Below, in pieces: positions 24,382 through 35,217 of a stretch of 64,000 nucleotides of DNA; positions within the stretch are counted from its first letter, which is position 1, and the number at the start of each line of letters is the position of its first letter. The notes under the pieces are model-generated. The model made no database searches. It saw only the letters and a list, made by a program, of their open reading frames with translations, and had not been told where the DNA came from. This DNA is from Haplomitrium mnioides (Eukaryota > Marchantiophyta > Haplomitriopsida > Calobryales): contig JBNGIS010020651.1 of the NCBI GenBank assembly GCA_049999725.1, positions 17,273-81,272 on the forward strand, given 5' to 3'. Both the position numbers and the translations under genes were made by a program.

Positions 24382-24570
24382 TAACTCCCCCTTTAAGTGT
24401 GAAGTGTCCTCACAAACACCCTTCTCCGTTCATCAACTCTATTGGTTGCCTCCTCCGGAGTGGCCGCTGCTTGGCTAGATAAAAGGTTGATGTAGTGCAA
24501 TTTCACAAACAATCACACACTCACATACCCAAGACACTCACACATACTCACCACACCCACACCCACACAC
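24382..24570 (-). promoter_or_regulatory. Polypurine tract and 3' untranslated end of element B
   Basis: The minus strand carries AAAGGGGGAG at 24385-24394, three bases before the 3' LTR. This is a strong polypurine tract that would prime plus-strand synthesis. The rest is non-coding and contains CACA-rich simple sequence near 24510-24570. Confidence 0.75.
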
Positions 24571-25760
24571 TCACACCTGCCGACTTGGAATCTCCGCTCG
24601 GATCAACCCCGGTCTCCCTCCATCTTCCTCTTGGTTTACGCACCTTTTGAGGCGGTCGAAATGCACTCGATTGGCGAACTTCTGCCCCTCTAATGTTTTC
24701 AATTCTATTGACCCATTTTGATGCAATTTTTGCAAGATAAAGGGACCCATCCACCTAGTGTGTAACTTCCCTAGGAAGTGTACAAATCTATTGTCATACA
24801 ACAACACCGGGTTCCCCTCCCAGAGGTATGTTGGTTTAAAACCATTGTCATGTTGTTGCTTCCGCAACTGCTGTTGATGCTCCAACCTTCCCTAGGCTTG
24901 CTCCTTGGCTTTCTCCAAGCTCTCCAACTTATATAGTCTTTCCCTTCTACTTTGATCTTTTGTCATCCTCTCCTCTTCCAACCGTCATCTAGTGGGCACT
25001 TCATACTCCACCGACCCCAGAGTGTGTTGTCCAAAGACCAAGAAATAGAGGCAGTAGCTGGTGGTAGTCTTATAAGCCAAGTTATAGGCATGGGTTGATG
25101 TTAGCAGCTTGTGGTCTCAGTCTGCCTTGTTTGTTGCCACCGTTTTTTTGAGGATCTTACCCATGATCCTGTTTGCCCTCTTTGTGAGCTTGTTAGCCTT
25201 CAGATGATAAGCTATAGTGTGACAATGCTTGACCAGGTATCTTGAGGTCAGGTCCTTGATTACCTGGTTGATGAAGTGCGTACCTTGGTCACTCACTAGC
25301 TCCAGCAAGGGCCCAAACCTGCAAAACATCTGCTCATATAGGAAGGCAGCCACAATCCTAGCATCATCCTTCCGAGTGGCTCTGGCTTCCACCCATTTTG
25401 TGGCATAATCCGTAGCCAACAAAATGTACCTGTTGCCCCTACGGGTGGATGGTGCAATCGGACTGATGGAATCAATTCCCCATTTTTCAAAAGGGTGCCA
25501 AGAGAATAATAAGGACCAAGGGATAATGCTGGTTAGTTGCTAGCCTCTCTGTCCTCTGGCATGCGTCGCACCTCTTCACCCAGAAGTGCACATCCTTGTG
25601 CAGCATGGGCCACCAGTACCCTGCGTCCAAAATCTTCCTTATTGTGGCATCCGCTGCAAAATGGCCCCCCATATCTTCTCTGTGCAAGGCTTCCATCACC
25701 ATTGTGGCTTGATCCCGCTCTAGGCATCATCTAATCATTCCATTGTAGCTCCGCTTATGC
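24571..25760 (-). pseudogene. Element B integrase
   Basis: The zinc-binding domain shows EDMGGHFAADATIRKIL, YWWPMLHKDVHFW and CDACQRTE. The core shows ATDYATKWVEA and LVSDQGTHFINQVIKDL with the second catalytic Asp. The usual HPQANGQAERTNR segment reads YHLKANKLTKRANR, so the catalytic Glu has become Lys. Near 24900-25110 a decayed stretch of the usual extension is seen, and the C-terminal barrel follows (KLHTRWMGPFILQKL). Frames shift around 25490 and 25110. Inactive. Confidence 0.85.
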
Positions 25761-25858
25761 AACACTCCCTTTATTAGCAGGTATGGCTTCATCTTTCTGA
25801 GGAACACGACAACTTCCTCTCTGTTGCTGCCTTTTGGAATTTGGGCTGAATGGAGGAA

Positions 25859-26254
25859 TTATGTTATGGCAGCATAATCTGTGGCCCTTCCAACTTTGAC
25901 CTGGAACAGATTCTCATCCAAGAACGTATTGTTTACCTCCTCCTCATTGATCGGCCCAGCAACCCGGGAGAAGAAATCGGCATTGTTGTGTTTCCTCTCT
26001 GGTTTGATCCGCACTTCAAAGTCAAACTCTTGCAGGAGAAGCACCCATCTTGCAATTCGACTTGTCACATTCGGTTTATTTACCATGTACTTGAGAGCAT
26101 TGTGATCAGTGTGAAAGATCATTTTGTAATGCAACAAGTAATGCCTGAATTTCTTCAAGGCGTAAATGATTCCTAAGGCTTCCCAATGAGTAGCAGAATA
26201 ATTCTTCTCCGTTGGAGCCAGTAGCCTGCTGGCAAAAACAATTGGATGATCCAT
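25859..26254 (-). pseudogene. Element B RNase H
   Basis: One open frame of 131 codons holds the RNase H middle and end: HPIVFASRLLAPTEKNYSAT, HWEALGIIYALKKFRHYL and FHTDHNALKYMVNK, followed by the tether SRIARWVLLLQEFDFEVRIK. The first catalytic Asp region upstream is decayed. Sequence similarity to element A is clear but distant, consistent with different gypsy lineages. Confidence 0.85.
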
Positions 26255-26987
26255 GCCCTTCTCATTTGTCTATCTCAGTACGGCCCCAATGCAAAAGTCG
26301 GGCACATCAATCATGACGTGAGATTCTCTCCCCCAGTTGGGAGACACTAGAACTGGGGCACTTGCCAATCGTCTCTTCAACTCCATGAAGCTCGCCAGCC
26401 TTCGGGGGTGGCCTCAAATGTGTTGCCCCCCTTGGTCATTTAGGTGAGAGGTAGAGCCACCAAGGCAAACTGGTCGATAAATCTTCTATAGTACCTCACG
26501 CACCCCAAGAAGCCATGCACCTCCTTCAGGTTGGTGGGGAATGATACATTCATCTAGATGGCAATCTTCTTCTGGTCTACTCCAATGGCTCGACTAGAAA
26601 TCCTGTGTCCAAGGAGTATCCCTTCCTTCACCCCAAAGAAACATTTGCCAAGGTGTAATCTCAGCCGCGTCTCTCTGCAGCTTTGGAGGGTGAGCCTCAC
26701 ATCCCACTCAACTTCCCATACACCACAAAATCGTTGATGAAGATCTCCAAGAATTTCCTCAAGTAATCATGGAAGATGTTCATCATCATCTTTTGAAAAG
26801 TTCCTAGCTCGTTGGATAGTCTGAAAGTCATCCTTGGGGCCGTGATCTCCGCCCCTGCTTCTTTGGGCTCCTCCTGCTATTTGCGGACCTCTTTCAGGGT
26901 TTCAATCACTGCCTACTCCTCCTCCAATACCTGCACAGCCTCCAGCTGCTTCCTCACATGGTCTTGTTGTTTTGGATATAACCATTT
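26255..26987 (-). pseudogene. Element B reverse transcriptase, truncated and decayed
   Basis: Only the palm after the catalytic loop survives, over several frames with many stops. The loop region near 26700-26800 reads FHDYLRKFLEIFINDFVVYG, so the YxDD box is FIND and one catalytic Asp is lost. Protease and the fingers of reverse transcriptase are missing: gag-tail-like sequence (about 26830-26990) abuts the loop, which implies an internal deletion of about 1 kb. Confidence 0.7.
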
Positions 26988-28530
26988 TCAATTGTCCCGC
27001 TGGTAATCCGAATCACTTCGTGATGAGGGTGCTTGAGCTGTCCTCTTCTTGGCTTTTCGCTCGCTCTTTTTCTGGCTCTTCTTCTTGGATTTCACCCCGG
27101 CTCGGGTTGCCACTCGATAGCAGTCTTCATGAGTTGGTGTCTTCCATCCGAGCAATTCTGCTTCCTCCTCCTTTTCTAGGGCTATGAGATTAGCAATTGC
27201 AGGGGGAAGGGGGTTTGTGCCTGGGCCAAGGGATACATCGGGCCTTGGGCTGAGTGGGCAATTGATCGCCACATGCCCCTCCTTCTTGCATTGGAAGCAT
27301 AATGCGGGCGGTTGGCCATAACCGCTCTTCCGTGGCTCCGAACAGTTGGAGGAAATGTGGCCTGGCTGGCCACAATTCCATTAGACTAGGATGGTCTTCC
27401 AGGGTGGTCGATTAGTAGTCCACTAATTTCCTAGCTCTCCATTTCCCCTTGCAAGCCTATGCAACATGGTGCGAGGTTCCCCGCTGATCTGGTGTACCGT
27501 CTCAGGGGCCTCTTCCATCACATAATCCACCTCCTCCTTCACGTACTCTGGTGCCTCTTCTCGCACGTAATGTATTGCATTGTTCTCTATCGGGCATTTG
27601 TGAGGGGAGTGGCCATGCTTGTTGCATCTTATGCACCACACTCCAACTCGCCTGGTGGGTAGCGGGTGGCTCTCTAGTTTGATTCTTGGTAGGAAAATAT
27701 TCATCGCCTCCATTTTTGCGCTCAGCTCATCAATTGGATCCCTCCCCCCTTGCTTTTTGCTTGTTTTGGGTTCAGGTTCACTCCTTTTGGATTTCTCTTA
27801 GTTGGCCTCCTTATGATGAAGCACTTCTCTCTCCTTGGCTTGTTTCTTCTTCTTTTGATCTTTCCTTTTCTTCTTCCTCCGGGATGACCAGTCCTCCTCG
27901 GAGCTAGTGTTGTCCGAGTCCCCCTTGCTCTCCAAGGTGGACGTGGAACTCTCATCTATCTCCTCTCCGCTATCGAAAGTGTCCAAAGAGTCTTTGGACT
28001 CATACTTTACCATTGCTTTTCTTCCGAAGCTCATGATTGTAGCCTTGAAGTGGGATCGAGCTGCATTGGTTGCCTCCTCCAGAGGCTGCAGATCCGTTTG
28101 CCTCACCTAGGTCCTAATTCCCTTGGGTAGGGCTGCCAAGAACCACGTTGTTAGCATCCCATATGTGGCTGGCAAATTCAATTTCTGAGCCACCTTCTTA
28201 AATCTCTGGAGGAATTTTCTCATAGATTCTTTCTTCTTCATCCTAAGTTGACTCATTTTGATCAGCGCCTTTGTTTCCTCCCTAATCCCCGTGAATTCCG
28301 CAATGAATGCGGCCTTGAATGCTTCCCAATCCCTTTTGACGTTGTCTCGTAGGTCCTTATACTAGAGTTGTGCCTCTCCCTTCAGAACCAGTGGCAGAAT
28401 TCCGATCTTTACATGGCTTTCTCCATTCGCTGCCCCTGTATTCTCTAGATTGTCCAGTTAGGCATCGGGGTCGTCCTTTAAACACCCCTTGAAGGACTTG
28501 TACTTAAATATGCCCCTCAGTCCCAAAGGG
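26988..28530 (-). pseudogene. Element B gag with three zinc knuckles
   Basis: The gag core is read through a few stops at 28110-28510 (LPLVLKGEAQL, NVKRDWEAFKAAFIAEFTG, MKKKESMRKFLQRFKKVAQK), then an acidic Ser-rich and Lys-rich spacer (27798-28106). Three knuckles follow: CIRCNKHGHSPHKC near 27640, CGQPGHISSNC near 27360 and CFQCKKEGHVAINC near 27280. Three knuckles is more than the usual one or two. A Lys-rich tail ends at 26988. Stops and frame changes make it non-functional. Confidence 0.82.
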
Positions 28531-28756
28531 GTACCGGGTTGGCCATCCTAGCACTTGGCAAGAACAATTCTACCCACAAGTCGATTTCTTCCTTCACTCT
28601 TCCTCATAAGCTCACAGCAGGGTGCTATGTTTCTCAGACTTCTCCACCCCTACACAATCTGACTTGGGTCTTTGGTGCACAAAGGGATAACTTGGCCTCG
28701 GGTTGGTCTCAGGCTTTCTGCAAACCTTTTGCCCTCCTTCTAGCGCCAAAAACTTA
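28531..28756 (-). promoter_or_regulatory. Leader and primer-binding site of element B
   Basis: The minus strand reads TGGCGCTAGAAGGAGGGC, from 28748 downward. It begins with the TGG of a tRNA-complementary primer site, separated from the LTR end by eight bases. I do not identify the tRNA with confidence. The rest of the leader up to gag has no supported gene, and no copy of the leader frame found in elements A and C was seen. Confidence 0.55.
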
Positions 28757-30345
28757 TGTCACTCCCTTCCTTCAGGCTTGAACCTTCACAGGTGCCACTT
28801 GGAAGGTACAGGAGGACAAAAACAGGAAAAATAGGTTCTTTTGTGAGATGACCCCTATCTAGTTATCACTTTGAGGCTTTAAGAAATTCCTCTTCACCTT
28901 ACAAGCCTTTCCTCACCTCCACAATCACTTCAACATCCAATCTTCTCATTCACACTCAATGCTAGAACACTCACACACATAGACCAAGATACTCATGTAG
29001 TAATCTGCAATATAATTAAAGGGTCTCAAATCTAAACCCAACCACTTTGATACAAATCAAGAACAGAATGCAATACCCCAAGTATCACGGAACAATGCCA
29101 AGGAAACTAGTTCCCCTTTCGCAGAGCTGTCTCAAGATCCAAACAATTGGAATCCATGTATGCCCCTAGTCCTAAGTGTTTCTTATACAATACAATAGAA
29201 TTCAAATCTAACTAATACACTCATACACAAATACAAACAAACACACATGCATTGCACTTCACCAAAATCGTATGCCTTACAGAACCACAAGGACTAACCT
29301 CTCCAACATACTCCTCCTTTCCTCAACTGACATTCTCAATCTTTCTTTCATCCCCCATGCACACACCCTTCTTCCAAATAGTTTTTCAACTTCCCTCGCG
29401 AGAAGCCTTGGATTTACTTCCTCAAGTTTGGAAGAGGATTTCTTTAACTTCCACCTCTAGAAGATAGTCCTCTCAATTGCTGGCTACTCACTCCACCTCC
29501 GAACATTGAACAGATCTTCTGCACAGTGCGCGGACACTAACATAGCCGCTCCCTTCTTGGCTCCACTTGAAAGATTAAACCAGAGCGCACTCCGAGCGTT
29601 TCTGGGTTTGATGCTTCTGCACAGATGATGTAGAGACGACTCCAAGATCCCCCCTTGGCAGCCTCTCCGGAATTCTCAATAGATAGGATCCCCTTCAATT
29701 TCCCGTATCGATTCACCTCCGCTACTGGTCCACTCGCAGGGATGAGTTCACCCAGATTGCCCGAGCCTCTAGAGCTCCTCGCCCAGCAATTCTTGGCGCC
29801 CCTCCAGTCCACGTCCACCCTTGCTAGCCCCCTCCACAAGTACACTTGCCTCACGTAAATCTTCACTCAAATTCCTTATGCCTTACCTCGTTGAGTCTTC
29901 CTATCCTAATATCTCTTACGCGTCTCTAATTTGCATGCACATCAACTCGTTCAATGTCGCAGCCCGTGGATCTATACCCCTTGCGCTTCCGCCTATGTGT
30001 ATCTGCTCCGTTTGAAAAGTTCGTTATTCCTGTTGGCCCTGAGCTTCGGACGTGGCAACCCTTGTCCTGTCTATTTGCAAAATGGTCCAAGTACAACGGT
30101 TAGTTCCAAGGGTTGCGAGGTTAGGTCCGAAGAATCTCACGGAACCTAGTCCGAAGAGTCTTGTAGAACCAAATCCGAAGAATTCCATGGAACCAAGAAT
30201 TTGCTGTTGACTTTTCTTCCGCAGCTGCCGTTCGATGCCGTCTTCAACCGGGAAGCTTGACTACCGCATTGACCTTGATCTGCAGTTGACCACGGACCCA
30301 AGTATGAGGAATCCAATAGATTGGTGAGTCGGAAGTATCCCTTGG
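28757..30345 (-). repeat. Right LTR of element B, first part
   Basis: Collinear with 8856-10440. It is interrupted after CTTGG (30341-30345), the left target duplication of the inserted solo LTR, and resumes at 33199. Confidence 0.88.
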
Positions 30346-33193
30346 CGTTAGCTAGTCACATGAGGCTTTAGAGGAAAATTCATGGAATCGGAGGTGGCAT
30401 TGGCACCATTCCTTTCTTGTTAGTGTTAAAGTAACCTGAAAGCAGCGAATCAACTCTAATCAGTGAGTATGAGCGGATCACCTGGATCCGAGGAGTGAAA
30501 TTGGGTCGTGAAGGAAAAGGAAGAGAGGTTGACAGAAGAAGGACTCACGGGATCGCTTCGGAATGGGAAAAGGGAGCTGTGTTAGCTAGCAAGTGGGGGG
30601 CACCACTAAAATTCAACGGAAGTGGAAGAGAGCTTGCAAGTATCATTGAGATGCAGGAATCAAGGCCCAAGCAAGGAGGAATGGAGCGCTCACAAGAGGC
30701 AATCAGCCGAGAGGAGGAAGGGAGGGCAACCTCGGAAGTGAGGAAGGACCGGGGACCAAGGGAGGAGGATCCGAGACGCGGGGCGAAGATCGAAGAGCAA
30801 CAACGAGTGGAGGGGATAGCAGACAAGGAAAGGCTGGAGCGCAAGCTTTCAAATGCCACACACTTGAAGCAAAAATCGAGAAGAGAAAGGAGGGGGTCAT
30901 GGTCTTTGTAAGCAGCGACTACACCAAGAATTGGGGGACGCTTCGATCCTTTAGGCGTTAACGGGTTCTACTACGGTCCACAACCCATTCCTTCACAAAT
31001 CGACGGGCTTCTGCGGAAACGTGGCATCCTCGGAGGTATCTAGGAGATTCAACGGAGACGTGGCAGACGCAAGGGTGTCTGCGGGCCTTTGCAAAAACAT
31101 GGCGTCCTTAGAGATGTCTGGGAGATTCAGCGGAGACGTGGCAGGCGTGGAGGTGTCTAGGATCTTCTTCTGAACCTAAGGTCAGCGCGACAGCCCATCT
31201 TCCCTGTTGAAAACCGCGTGGGATGGCGCTCTACGGAACCAAGTCAACTGCAGGCCGAGAGGTTCTGTGGTTTCCTTCGAACTCCCTATCCGAGGAATAT
31301 TTTAAAATCTCCTACGGTCAACTTTGAGACCCCAAGTCAACGCGGCGGTCTACCTTCCCTGTTGAAAACGGTGTCGGACGGCGTTACCTCAAACATGTGG
31401 CACTTCGGAGGAGCTCATTGAATTCTTCAGACTCCTATCAACTTCGGAACTGCTAGTCAATGGTGGCGGTCCAACTTCTCTATGGAAAGCGGCATCGAAC
31501 AGCGGCAACGTTGACAAAGTCAACATCGGAACTCAAGGTCCGAGGGATCCTTTGGACTCACCAGTCCGTTGGACTCTTCAAACTTGGATCCGTGGTCAAC
31601 TGCGGATCAAGGTCAATGTGAAGGTCAAGCTTCCTAGTTGAAGATGGTGTCGGACGGTGGCCACCGATGAAAAGTCAACAACGAACTCGGTTATGCGGGA
31701 ATTTTTGGAGTCCCAGTCCGCGAGATTCTTTGGACTTAGATCTGTAGGATTCTTTGGACTCGACCCCACGGGGTTCTTCAGACTCGATTCCGAGGGAATC
31801 TTTGTAATCCTAGCTCGCGAGATTCTTCGGACCAGACCACGTAGACCTCGAAACTAACCGTTGTACTTGGATCATTCTACGAATAGACGGGATAGGTGTC
31901 GACACGTCTGAAGTCGGGCCTAATAGGAATAACGACTTTTTCAAATGAGAAGGATACGCAATGGCGGAAGCACAAGGGGTATAGATCAATGGGATGCGAC
32001 ATTGATCGGGTTGGTGTGCATGCAAGCTAGAGACGCGCAAACGATCTTGGGATAAGAAGAGGCAATGAGGTAAGGAAGAAAGGATCCAACAAAGATTAAC
32101 GTGAGGCAAGTGTACTCGTGCAAGGGGATAGTAGGGGTGGAGGTGGACTGGAGGGGCGCCGAGAATCGCTGAGCAGGGAGCTCTAGAGGCTCGAGCGATC
32201 TAGGTGAACTCATCCCTGCGGGTGGACCAATAGCGAAGGTGAATCGATATGGGAAATTGAAGGGGATTCGATCTATTTGGAATTTGAGAGAGGCTACCAA
32301 GTGGGATCTTGGGGTCGCCTCTACATCATCTGTACAGGAGCATCAAACCCAAAAGTGCTCGGAGTGCACTCTGGTCCAATCTTTCAAGTGGAGCTAAGAA
32401 GAGAGTAGATGCGTTAGTGCCCACGTACTGCGGAGAAGATCAGTTCAAGGTTTGGAGGTGGAGCAAGTAACCAGCAACCGAGAGGACTATCTTCCAGAGG
32501 TGGAAGTTAAAGAAACCCTCTTCCGAGCTTGAGGAAGTAAATCTAGGCCTTCTCGCGAGGGAAGTTAAAAACCTATCTGGAAGAAGGGTGTGTGCATGGG
32601 AGATGGAAAGGAGATTGAGAATGTCAGTTGAGGAAGGGAGGAGTCTGTTGGGGATGTCAATCTTGGTGGTTCTGTAAGGCATATGATTTTGGTGAAGTGC
32701 AATGTGTGGTGTTTGTATTTGTGTATGAGTGTATTAGTTAGATTTGAATTCTGTTGTATTGTATAAAAAACACTTAAGACCAGAAGCATACAGGGAATCC
32801 ATTTGTTCGGGCTCTGAGATAGCCCTTCGAAGAGGGAGTCAGGTCTCTGAGCATTATTTTGTGATACTTGGGATATTACATTCTACTCTTGATTTGTATA
32901 CAAAGTGGCTGGGTCCAGATTTGAGACCCTTGAATTATATTGCATATTACCATAGGAGTATCTTGGTCCTTGTGTATGTGTGTTCTGACATTGCGAATGG
33001 ATGGGCAGCTGGGCTACTAAAGTGAGTGTTGAGGTGAGGAAAGGCTTGTAAGGTGAAGAGGGATCCCTTAAAGCCTCAAAGTGATAACTGGATAGGGGCC
33101 ATCTCACAAAAGAACCTATTTCCCATGTTGTTGTCCTCCTCTTCCTTCCAAGTGGCACTTGTGAAGGTTAAGGCCTGAAGGAGGGGAGTGACA
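30346..33193 (+). mobile_element. Inverted solo LTR of the B family inside the right LTR of element B
   Basis: 2848 bp. The reverse complement matches the whole B LTR from the GCTGACA-like end (now at 30346) to the TGTCACTCCC end (now at 33193). It contains the 39-bp array at about 30990-31160. The flanks are CTTGG (30341-30345) and CTCGG (33194-33198), and the uninterrupted left LTR of B reads ATCCCTCGGACC at the same place, which proves the target. No internal element sequence remains, so it is a solo LTR formed by recombination between two LTRs. Apparent frames at 30495-30911 and nearby are not genes. Confidence 0.88.
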
Positions 33194-34723
33194 CTCGGAC
33201 CCTGAGTTCCGAGGTTTACTTTTCCTTAGTGGCCGCCGTCCGACGCCATTTTCAATAGGGAAGCTTGACCGCCACGCTTACAAGCATTTCGAAGTTGACC
33301 CCGGCTCTGACCCTAAGGATCCCTTGGACATGTGAGTCCAAAGAATCCCTCAGACTCTTGAGTCCGAGGTTGACTTTCTTCCTTTGCCTCTGTCTGATGC
33401 CGCTTTCAACAAAGAAGCTTGACCGTCGCACTGACCTGGGGTTCTGAAGTTGACCGCAGGAGATTCCAAAATATTCCTCGGACATAGAGTCCGAAGGAAA
33501 CCACGGAACCTTTGGGCCCGCAATTGACTTGGTTCCGCAGAGCACCGTTTGACGTCATTTTCAACGAGGAAGGTGGACCACCACGCTGACCTGGAGTTCC
33601 AAAGTTGACCGTGGAAGATTTTGGAATATGCCTCAGACAAGGAGTCTGAAGGAAACCACGGAACCTCTGGGTCTGCAGTTGACTTGGTTCCGCAGAGCAC
33701 TATCCGACGCCGTTTTTCATAGGGAAGTTGGACCGCCACCTTTGACCATCAGTTCCAAAGTTGACCGAAGTCCGAATTATCCAACGGGCTCCTCTAAAGT
33801 CCCACGTGTTCGAGGTAGCGCCATCCGACGCCGTTTTCAACAAGGAAGATGGATCGCCGCACTAACCTGAGTTTCTGAAGTTGACTAAGGGACCTTTCTG
33901 AACTTGCTACATTTCCGCTGAAGCCATCTGACACCTCCTCGCTTTCCATGTTTCTGCTGAAGCCCTCGGACACCTCCACGCTTGCCACATTTCCGCTGAA
34001 GCCCTCGAACACCTCCTCGCTTGCCACGTTTCTGTTGAAGCCCTGAGACACCTCCGCGCCTACCACGTTTCCACAAAAGGCCTCGGAACTATGAAGTTCG
34101 AAGTGAGTTTGGACCTCAGTAGAGCCCATCAACGGGCTAAAAAGCGAGGCATCCCCCGATCCTCGTCGTCGTCACTACTTGCAAAGGTCGTTGCCCCCTC
34201 CTTTCTCTTCCCCATTCCTGCCCCTAGAGCGCGTCCATCAGCATGCTTACGCTGCAGCACTTCCCTTGCCCGGACCCCTCCACTGTTGTCGCTCTTCGAT
34301 CTCCGCCTCGTGTCTCTGATCCTTCTTCCCTTTCGAGGTCGTTCTTCCTTCCTCCTCTCGGCTGATTGCCTTTGGTGAGTGTTCCGTTCCTCTCTGTTAG
34401 AGCCTCGATTCCTGCATCCTGATGATACTTGCAAGCTCTCTTCCGCTTCTGTTGAATTTTAGTGGTGTCTCCCAACTCGTTGGCTGACATAACTCCCTTT
34501 TCCCATCCCGAAGCGATCTCGTGAGCTCTTCTTCTATCAACCTCCCTTCCTTCTCCTTCACGACCCAATACCACTCTTCAGATCTAGGCGATCCACTGGT
34601 ACTTACTGATTAAAGTTGACCCGCTGCTTTCGGGTTACTTTAACACTTACAAGAGAGGAATTGTTCCAATGCCACCTCCGATTCCACAAATTCTCCCAAA
34701 GTGCCTCATGTCACTGGCTGACA
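33194..34723 (-). repeat. Right LTR of element B, second part
   Basis: Resumes the LTR with CTCGGACCCTGAG, collinear with 10434-11889 plus 24334-24381. It carries the 39-bp tandem array at 33901-34080 and ends in GGCTGACA. Confidence 0.88.
33901..34080. repeat. 39-bp tandem repeats in the right LTR of B
   Basis: Four to five units of the same 39-bp repeat as 11135-11313. Because 39 is a multiple of three, each strand shows a long but meaningless repeating frame. Confidence 0.85.
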
Positions 34724-34980
34724 GTGTGCCTCCCGTTGTCGTCGTCCACACCATGACTATCACCATCTCCTTCCTTTCCTTTCCTCGCTATTAGGCTTTT
34801 CGTTGCCATTTCCATTGACTCACCGTCGTCGTTGTCATCACCATCAACTCATTGTTGCCTCAACCCTTTGTTCTTGCCCTTCTTGCTAAGGTCAATAGGT
34901 TTGTTTTACCAAGAATAGTTTTTATTAAATTTAGTATTATCAGATTTTCACAAACCCCCATTGTTTCTTATTTTTTTCTA
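34724..34980. other. Flank of element B, intron-like
   Basis: It starts with the right target duplication GTGTG. It is rich in GTC/GTT repeats (about 34730-34870), then T-rich, ending in a polypyrimidine run and TTTTTTTCTAG, which is a good splice acceptor for the open frame that follows. Confidence 0.45.
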
Positions 34981-35217
34981 GTTACACCTCTCTGATGGAG
35001 GCTCCCCTACTCAATCTTTGTCTACCTCCAACTTTTTTTGCATCTGTCGAGCTTTCGAGGTGGCATGCTTCCGCTGAACATGATGCTCGTCCAGCTGTCA
35101 GCCGGCGAATTGAGGCACTAATGAAAAAATTGGAGAAATCTGAAGCATCACCGGAGCAGTTCTCTACTTCTAAAGTGCAGGGAAACTCCAGAAGCATCAA
35201 GGTATTCCAAGTCGGGG
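34981..35217 (+). CDS. Exon-like open frame of unknown family
   Basis: An open frame of about 79 codons is bounded by an acceptor (TTTTTTTCTAG ending at 34980) and a consensus donor (GG|GTAAGT at 35218). A weaker donor (AAG|GTATTC) lies just upstream. An ATG at 34995 gives MEAPLLNLCLPPTFFASVEL, then a charged helix (RRIEALMKKLEKSEASPEQF). Composition is balanced, unlike the repeats around it. No domain is recognised. It sits between gypsy B and a diverged LTR. It may be a captured or stranded host exon, or chance. Confidence 0.35.

Larger units (their letters stand above)
8856..34723 (-). mobile_element. Ty3/gypsy retrotransposon 'B', old, split by two nested insertions
   Basis: After removing the nested inserts, the original element is about 10.6 kb. 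The left LTR is 8856-11889 plus 24334-24381 (about 3.08 kb). The right LTR is 28757-30345 plus 33199-34723 (about 3.11 kb). Internal DNA is 24382-28756. In minus-strand order it holds a primer-binding site, gag with three zinc knuckles, a truncated reverse transcriptase, RNase H and integrase, followed by a polypurine tract. LTR ends read TGYCACTCCC on one side and the complement of TGTCAGC on the other. The 5-bp flanks are GTGCG (8851-8855) and GTGTG (34724-34728), one C/T change apart. All genes are broken, so it cannot move on its own products. Confidence 0.85.

Noticed and set aside
30495-30911. 138-codon charged open frame
   Set aside because: Lies in the solo LTR; corresponds to purine-rich LTR sequence that is not kept open in the other B LTRs.
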